From Panonychus citri (Eukaryota; Arthropoda; Arachnida; Trombidiformes; Tetranychidae), in the NCBI RefSeq assembly GCF_014898815.1, contig NW_026515444.1, positions 18,468 to 82,467 on the forward strand: 64,000 bases of DNA. Reading direction: 5' to 3'. The notes beneath the pieces were generated by a model. It worked only from the letters and a program-made list of their open reading frames with translations. It was not told the DNA's origin and ran no database searches. Position 1 is the first letter of the stretch. Each line of letters starts with the position of its first letter. A program made the position numbers and the translations under genes. Positions 55,899 through 64,000 of the stretch are shown here, piece after piece.

Positions 55899-58800
55899 AT
55901 GTCCTCCGTGTTGACAGAGAATATCGTTCTTAGTCGAACCCGATCTCACGATTTGCGACATGTGAAAAAACTTAATTGCTGGGGAAGCGAATTATCTGAC
56001 GTCTCGATTGTCCAACAAATGCCAAACGTTGAAGTTTTATCTTTATCGATAAATAACATCGCCAGTCTACAGGATTTTAGTCAATGTAAAAACCTTCAAG
56101 AATTATACTTACGGAAGAACAAAATCTCCGACATAAATGAGATCTATTATCTTCAAGATCTTTCTAATTTGAAGAAATTAACTCGAGGATAATCCATGTA
56201 ATCAACAAGCCAATTACCGTTACACCATATTGAAAGCTCTTCCTCAATTAGAGATATTAGATAATGCTAATGTTACAACCGAAGGTAAGTTTGATCACAA
56301 TTAACTTTTCCAATTATTCTTCAATTTTTAATCAATCAATTGTCAGTAAAATCAATTCAAATTAACTCCAACAATTTCTATCCAATTATCTTCTCAACTC
56401 ATAATCAACTAGCAACTTTTAATCAAATTAAATTGTCGACTAATCATCAATGCAATCAATGCTTTCAATTTCCCCTTCCATTCACGCAATGGACAATTAG
56501 TTACTCATCATCAATTGAAATTTTTCATCTTTTAATAGTAATTAGATCATCTTAATCAAAGTTATTCGAAGAGTTTTTTTCGATATTATAAAAAGGTAAC
56601 AATGAAATGTTGATAATGATAGAGCGATGATGCTGAAATTTAGGACATTTAAAGGCCACTTATTGGCACGTCGACCTTGTCTCTCGTTTCACCTTTCGCT
56701 TCACTGGTTAAGTACGTAATTGTTTACGATTAATTCTAGTTTCTAATTGAATTGAATTTTCCATTCACCATGAGAATTGAAATTATCATCATTATAAAGT
56801 TTATCCTTTCACCCGGGGTGCTTGAGACCCTTCACTCTTGAACTGAATTAAGAGCCCACCTTAACTTTCTTAATCCATCATCTTATATTTAATCCATTCA
56901 ATTGACCACTCGCTCTCATTACAAATCATTACCTCTACTAAAAGGTTAGATAATGATGAGTTAACAATGATAATCAGATGATGAACAATAGCCCAACAAT
57001 TTATTTCAGTTACTCTGATCATTCTGATTAATCATTTATTTTCCAATTGAACAACAATCAATTGTACTATTAATATTTATGCAAAAGTAAAAGACTGAGG
57101 GCTGAGATAATTCATCCTCCACAATTAACCCAATGAATTTTGTATTGTTTCATCTTAACACCAATTCTATTAAATTAAATATGTTAATCGAATACAATTT
57201 ACTAATTGTTTTATCATCTATTTTCTCTCATCTTCTTTTGTTTCTCAGAACTTGCCAAAGCTCAAACATTGGGTGAAGATATTTATGATCCATCTTCCGA
57301 ACGTGAGTTACCTAAATCTAAATTTGATCACTTAATTGTTAATCTTTTCTTATTCTGGGTGGTGATGGAATCTTAACATCTTAACATCTTCACGATTGAT
57401 GATATTGTGTTAATTTATCTTATTGACGATAATTAATCGACAATTAAAATATCTTATCCTCCTAAGCTATTAGACTCTGAATCTGAAAAGTCAATCAAAG
57501 TTAATCAACAATCAGTAAATGATGCTCTTTGATTACTGTTATTATAATCAACTTTTAACTATTTTCGGTTCTAATCATCCCAATCTTAGTTTTTTCTATT
57601 AATGTTACCCAACTAGTTAACTAACTTTTCGTGTCAAATTTTAATCATCCAATTGAACATAACAATTATCATCTTTCTTCACCATCATCCTGTTTACAAT
57701 CATCACAAATTCAATTCCTAAAAATCATCAACATTTTCTCTTGATTTATAAAACACCTTAATTATTAAATATAATTGGTCTCAATTTTTCTTATTTTCCA
57801 ACCAAATTAACTAATTGTTGTTTCTTTTCAATTTATTTCCCTTTTCTCTCAATAGAGCCAAGTTACCCTCCAATTAATGGACATTCACATCAAAAATTGA
57901 CCATCCAACAAAAACAACAACAACAACAACAACAACAGTTGCCAGATGATGAAGATTATGAGGTTGGTGAAAAGGACAATTAAATTATTATCATTTTTAT
58001 TGTTAACCGGATAAAGATAATCAAGTTTTATTTATAGCAAATGAATTAGGATAAAGCTAATCCTTAGCTGAGAGACTTTTTTTTTAATAATAAACTTGAT
58101 TCACATGTTAATTGTTTTCTGGTGCATTGATTGTCACGCAGAAATAACCAGGGAAATTAATCTCCACTACCTTTTGTTTACTTTCAGCAGACTAATTGAT
58201 TGCTTTCTTGCTTTTGCAAAATTTACCGTTATTTTCATGAGTTTCTTTGATCAATTTCAATCATTTCGTTTCTTGTCCTCAAGTTAATTTTTTCTTTTGC
58301 TGGTAAAGATTATGCATGAGAATTGTTAATCTTTATTATTGTTAAGGTTTCATTTTCGCTCTTTGATTTTATGTCTCTTTTTCTGCTTCTTCATCACAAT
58401 CTAATCTAATCTTTACTTTCACTTTGTATCTTTTCTGTTCATAGATTTATGATGAAGACGTTGAACTTTCCAGGAAGAAAGTGTAACCTACAGGAGAAAG
58501 ACGATGGATCTTGTACTTTAGTTCAGGATAATTGTAAACCCTTAAGTTCAACACCTCAGAATGGATCAAATTCAACAATCTCTTCATTGGATAATAATAA
58601 TATCCGCAATAAACATCAAGGATCAACCCAACAATTGCATCAAACAAATCAACCTAACCAACAACAACAACAACAACAATCACCACCACAACCGTCACAA
58701 GGAAATGGTCTTGATCATCCTGTTAATCCTCCACAACAACAACAACAAGTTACTCAACAACACTCACAGTCCCAAGCTCAATTACAGCAGCGTTACAGTT

Positions 58801-61800
58801 TACAAGAGATTAGTCCAGATAATTGGAATCCAAAAGATTCAAAACAAGTTCAACCTAATCTAACAACATCTACATCTTCAACCATGTTAAGGTATGTGTT
58901 TATCCATTAATTGTTGATTGATTTAATTGACCAACTACCAATTACAAATATAAATTACTTTTTCCTTGTCACTCCTTAAAAGTTGTGAGATAGTTAATCA
59001 TTTAATTGTTGATTGTTCAATTGCATCAATTAGTTGATTGGACAAAAAAAACTCAACAATCTTTTCCATTAAATACTTTAAATCAAGTTAAATTAATGGC
59101 GATAATAAACAATTTAACAACTTGAAGTTTAAAACTCAAGCTATGTAATTAAGAAGATAATTAAATGAGTATCAGTAAATCACCAATAACAATAGAGAGA
59201 GAAAATCAAGAGAAATAGTGTATCAAAAAAAAGAGATTCGATAATTAATTGATTGTGATTTACTCAGATGAAGTTCTGGAGCAACTTTCATCATCTAATT
59301 GTTTGGATTTGGAATTGATACAATTGAGAGAGTACATAATTATAAGTGTTAAGGTGAAGAGAGGGACAGTTGATAAAGTTAATCAACAAGTAGAAAAAAA
59401 GTTCTGACCTTATTCTGTCAGGAGAAATTAATTGATTGTTGATTAGTAACGAAGTCTAAATAATTGACTAATTATCAGTTCGAATGATCTAAAAAAAAAT
59501 AACAACAAAATTGATTGTTACCTTAGTTAATTTTGTTTAGCTTCAATGTTTGTAATTGTTGACTGATTGTTTGTCTCTCAAAGATTAGCAAAGAATTAGT
59601 AAATCAGTTAATTAATGTTGATGATGATTAGTATGGAAAGAGTTTAGTGGTTCATAATCAATTGTGACACAATGTTATTCATTAGCTGATTCATTAGATT
59701 TAATTGATATTTAGTTTTAATTGTTAGATTCAACAGATCGCTTGATTTTGACCAATTTTCGGTCTATCGATTCAGTGAACCATTGATTCTGTGTGTATGT
59801 TTTGTATTATAATTATTGTGATGACTTTTGTGCTTTCGTGCGAGAGAAGTGAAAACAACAATTGTAACAATTGAGTTAACTAACAATCAATTCAATCAAC
59901 AATTTCAAGTAAACAAGTAATTAGATAAAGTTAACTAATACTCATTTCCCTTAATAAATAAGAAAAGTTTCATTGATAACAATTAATTGATTTCAATGTG
60001 ATTTTGATAAATGAGGACAACATCAATCTCTTGCTGTTCTCAAGTTAATTAACAATTAGCTTCCGTATTATCAAAAGCATCAACTTAATAATTAACCAAT
60101 TACCCTAAAACCCTACCTATGAATACAATTTCTGTGTAGGTGGGTTTCAATTAATCGTAATCAAAATGGAAATGCAATCAATCAATATTGATCATTACAC
60201 TAATTACCATTATTTAATATACATTATCAAGAAAACTAATTTCTAATCGCTTTCTCTATGCAAATTAATCATAAACGGACCATTAGAAACAATTAATTGC
60301 AAATCAAATATAAATATTATCATTCAATTTGAATGTATAAATGTTATATATAAAAAGTGTATAAATTATCGTTAATTGTTCACAATCGAACCATGAAAAT
60401 TGTTTAACTTGATTGTTATTATATATTTAATAACAACAACAATGTTATTTAATCACAATCCGATCCAATGAACCATTTTTTCAAATTGTTTATTTGTTTC
60501 TTAACCAACAATTACCTGAGTAAAGTGAATCTATTTTTATCATTTCAATTCAATTTAATCTCAATCTCAAGCAATTAGATTCAAATATCAAGAATTAATA
60601 ATACCACCAACCATTAATCGAGTTACCGTGACAATTAGATGTCGATACAATAATATAAATACACTTGATCACGTTAGAAATAATTAGTTGTCGATTGATT
60701 GAATACGAAAAAATTTCCCTTCACTAACCTGGAGAACTGGAAAAATTTTCTCCTTCACTTTCTTTCTTCAAGTTCATCAATCACATTTACCCTTAATTTT
60801 TTTCTTTCTCACTTGATTGTTGCTGATGTACTTTAGCATCGGTAATCACTTTTCCAATCATCATCAATATCATCATCCTCATCAGCATCATCAGCATCAT
60901 CATCTTTATCTCCATCATCTTTGTTTTTCTTCATTTACTTTCTAAATCGATTTGTATTTAACCCTGATCATGATCGGTAATCAGATTGCTTTTTTTGTAT
61001 CATTAATGATTTTGTTCATTATTAGCTCAGTTTATGTTTACATTGATTAACTTGATTGTTGTGAGAAAAAAAAACAATTCAAACCAACAAACAAACTGAT
61101 GAATTTGATTTTCGCAAAACAAACAATTAAAAAGTAAATCATTTCTGTACCATAATCAGTAAATTCGTACTTGGACTTTTTTTAATGTTAATCAGTTGAA
61201 CAATTAGCAACAATTATCTTGAAACTATACCAACAATTAAATTCACTGTCTCTCTGATTCTATTAACTTAACTTATAATTGAATCTGGTTAAAAAATTTG
61301 CCTTGAGGTAACAAAAAAAAAATCGTCTCCGAAACAGGAAACTTGAATCAAGTTCATTTCAGGCTGATTTTATCATGACTACTAATTCAAATTATATCAT
61401 CATCATTATCATCATTAACTTTTTTTGTTTTTTATCATGAATACTTTCAACTTAATCTGATTACAGTTCCAAGGTAAAAAATAGCAACTACTTTGAATAA
61501 CATTTTCGTATGCAAATTTAATGGCCTTTACACTACCGATACCGTTTCCGTATGACCATGGCCTTTGACGGTCACGTCAAGAGATTAAATCAAATTAGTA
61601 GTAATTTTAAATGTTACAATGGACTCAGAATGTGAAAAATTAATTGATTGCGTTTAAATTGTTGACATTTAAATGGTCAGTTTATGTTATGAATGTTTGA
61701 TCAGTTTTCTGTTTTTGTTTCTCAATTCATTTAATAGATTTATGATTCATTAAATTGATATTTCTCATTATGAGATTATCAACTTCACAATTTAATGATT

Positions 61801-62952
61801 GTTGTCTCCTTGATTTAAATCATTTGTGGATATTACTTGAATCTGTCCTTGTGATCTAGCTAATTGTTGATGTTATTGTTACATGGGAATTTGTTTTAAT
61901 TATAACCATTTATGGGTTGTTGCTGTTGAGATATTTTTTCATGATTCCTTGAAATGAATTAACATGATTTCTATTAATTATTGTAGCTCAACAACTTAGT
62001 TTTGTTGATTGTTAGTTGTCAAGTCTTGTCATCGGAAGATATTTTTAAATTCAGAGGGATTTCGACCTTGTATTTTGACAGTTTTCTTAATTGTTGAAAG
62101 TTTGTTTATTATTTCATGATGATTTACCCACAATCTTTGATGATCATTGAACACCAACGCCTTTTACAATCAATTTACCCTTGGATCAACCATTACTATC
62201 GATTGCACATCTTTACAAAGATCTCATCTTTTATTTTCTATTTTAGGTCACAAAGCGTCAGTGATTACAATATATTCAATGGTTCCAACAATTGTAACAA
62301 CTCAACGACCCATTGTCGTTCAACCATAGACGCTAAAAGTTGTATCTCAGATCAGACTCATGATATTTACCAGTATCACAATGAAAATGGTTCCGGAAAT
62401 GAACGTTATTCACCCTTATCTTCCCATGGAGGTAATGGAAGCGGAGGAGGATCTGGTAGCTGTGGAAGTAGTGGAGGAAGTGGAAATGGGAGTGGCGCTG
62501 GTCGACGATATGGTTACCAGTCAATTCAATCAATATCAAGTCAACAAAAGCCTCTATCTAAAGGCGGTCGAAACAGGGTAAGTCGCTATCAAATTGTGTC
62601 AAAGGTAAACTCGCTAATATTATGTAACTATTATCACGATGATGATAACTATTCACACGATATTAGTTCTTCTTAAATCTTTTTCTCCTTCTCAATTTCA
62701 CAATCAGAGTGTCACTCAAGAGGGTTATTAGATCCAATTGACTTGAGACTGATCTCTCCCACTCTCTCTCTCTCTCCCTTAGCAGCTTATATTATCCATT
62801 TTCTCATCCGATTGTCTTTCTCTCTCTCTCTCTATTCACAGAATGCCAACATATTATCTGCTGTATTATGTCTCATCAAAGAGCTTGATTATGCAAGTTT
62901 AGAGGTTGTTGAGACAGCGATTCATTGTCGTATGGAAGAGATGGAAGATTAA
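55899..62952 (+). CDS. CFAP410: CFAP410 (C21orf2) orthologue with expanded middle
   Basis: LRR protein of the ciliary base and DNA-damage network in vertebrates. Exons: 55899-56284, 57249-57302, 57856-57962, 58445-58891, 62247-62577 and 62842-62952. Exon 1 has RHVKKLNCWGSELSDVSIVQ and the LRRs LSLSINNIASL and LQELYLRKNKISD, then LEDNPCNQQANYRYTILKAL. The last exon encodes the C-terminal helix ANILSAVLCLIKELDYASLE and matches the family end. Between them is a long insert of poly-Gln (exons 3 and 4), Asn/Ser and Gly/Ser (exon 5) that human CFAP410 lacks. Frame shifts near 56186 and 58490; the donor after exon 3 (GAG|GTTGGT) is weak. The 3,355-base intron before exon 5 is the longest in the window. 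Confidence 0.85.
58892..62246. other. Long intron of CFAP410
   Basis: 3.36 kb of AT-rich DNA with a CAT/CAG-rich patch near 60860-60910. No nested gene recognised. Confidence 0.5.
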
Positions 62953-64000
62953 ATGGAGAAAAGAAGCAACAAAGAAAACAAAAAGAAAACAAAAAAATCA
63001 GAAAGTGAAAAAAACGTAAAAGAAAAGAGGATAATAAGCCATGAAAAGGAGAAACAAGCAAAGACATTTAAACTTGTAGGAAAATCAGCATCATGATCAT
63101 AATCTCTATCACTAACATGATCTTCATCAACTACATTCCATTCAGCTCTTGTCATCGACTTTGATTTAAAGAGATACTCTTATAATTACTCTGTGATTAT
63201 AAAGATGAGCCACACAACTGACCAAACCTGTTGAAGATTGATTTTCATCATCTTTTATCTTCATCACCATCACCATCCTACATGATCGATTAATAATAAT
63301 CTCTCTTCCATCCAAATCCATGAACGGAAAACAAAGTCAAAGAAAACAACTTCTCATTTCCGGACGATACCTTTGTTATCGAGAATTGAAAGCTAACTGG
63401 TCACGTTGATACTCCAGCGAAATCAGTGTTTAGAGTGATGTGTTAAAGTTAATGAAATGATTAAGATTCAGTTAAAGACCAAGATGAATGATGAAAAGAT
63501 TAATCCAACAAAGCAAAAAGGGACTTCCCACCCATAGGGCTTGAGGCTAAAGAGCAACAAACAATAATACAATGTAGAATTGACGTTTCCGCTGTTTCCA
63601 CCCAGGCAACTCATTGATGACCTCAAATTTTGCAAAACAAAGTAACATGATTCAAATTTGAAAGCTACTCAACAAGATCATCATTATGGCAACTCTATTA
63701 ATTACCGTTAGAATGATCATTTCCGATAAACAGTAAATATCCATTTGTTAACTTGATCATTAAGTTTTCAAGGAAATAAAAAAATAGCATCATAATTACT
63801 AATCGCTGAGAGGAACAAATAAAACAAAAATTGTGGCAAAAGTGGTTCTGTTTCATGGTAAACACAAATATCAACCAAGAAGATAAATAGATTGAGAACC
63901 AAAAGAAGCTGATTAAACATGAAGTGATGAACTGAACCTGTGGCGAATCAATTCTGGAAGCTTATTAAGAAATGGGCCCCACCTTTAATTTACCTTTTTC
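62953..64000. other. 3' flank of CFAP410, end of window
   Basis: Purine-rich 3'UTR followed by AT-rich DNA. Nothing else recognised. Confidence 0.4.

Noticed and set aside
60860..60910. CAT/CAG-rich patch as a CRISPR-like or tandem array
   Set aside because: Simple trinucleotide repetition without spacers, inside an intron.
61985..62000. AACAACTTAGTTTTGTT as another palindrome of the LTR-element type
   Set aside because: Arms match only four bases on each side; likely chance in AT-rich DNA.

Overview
This window is eukaryotic nuclear DNA. It is AT-rich, its genes have short GT-AG introns, and homologues include metazoan Scribble, contactin, MED29 and a non-muscle myosin light chain. Protein similarity and the expanded serpin array suggest an arthropod. 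An acariform mite is my best guess, from overall feel rather than a diagnostic marker. The assembly carries many one-base deletions in genes that should be intact, so several genes below are described as one gene in shifted frames.

Layout. Positions 1-5.1 kb hold the 3' end of threonyl-tRNA synthetase, a secreted SMP-30/regucalcin-like protein and a ZNF706 orthologue. Positions 5.4-26.6 kb are an accessory block on the minus strand. It has six serpin genes (A-F) of identical three-exon structure, several serpin relics, and six inverted fragments copied from the CEP164-like gene that lies intact 35 kb away. It also holds two MITE-like inverted-repeat elements and a complete gag-only LTR retrotransposon. 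That element sits inside exon 2 of serpin C with a 4-bp target duplication. Serpins A, B, D and E read through; F has a 2-bp deletion.

Positions 28-38 kb hold 3-hydroxyanthranilate 3,4-dioxygenase, a Scribble orthologue with only two visible PDZ domains, a small secreted protein and a very small membrane protein. Positions 38.8-46.3 kb hold the source CEP164-like gene, Mediator subunit MED29 and an unrecognised basic nuclear protein with CDK-type sites and a DSGIGS degron-like motif. Positions 46.9-63 kb hold contactin (six Ig, four FN3), a CUB/LDLa membrane protein, non-muscle myosin regulatory light chain and CFAP410.

Function. Most single-copy genes are housekeeping or cell-biological: translation, transcription, polarity, adhesion, cytoskeleton and cilia (CEP164 and CFAP410 both serve cilia). 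The serpin array is the fast-evolving part: frameworks are nearly identical and the reactive-centre loops differ in every copy. CTCF-like sites occur in several gaps between genes. Nothing prokaryotic, no CRISPR array and no RNA gene was seen.
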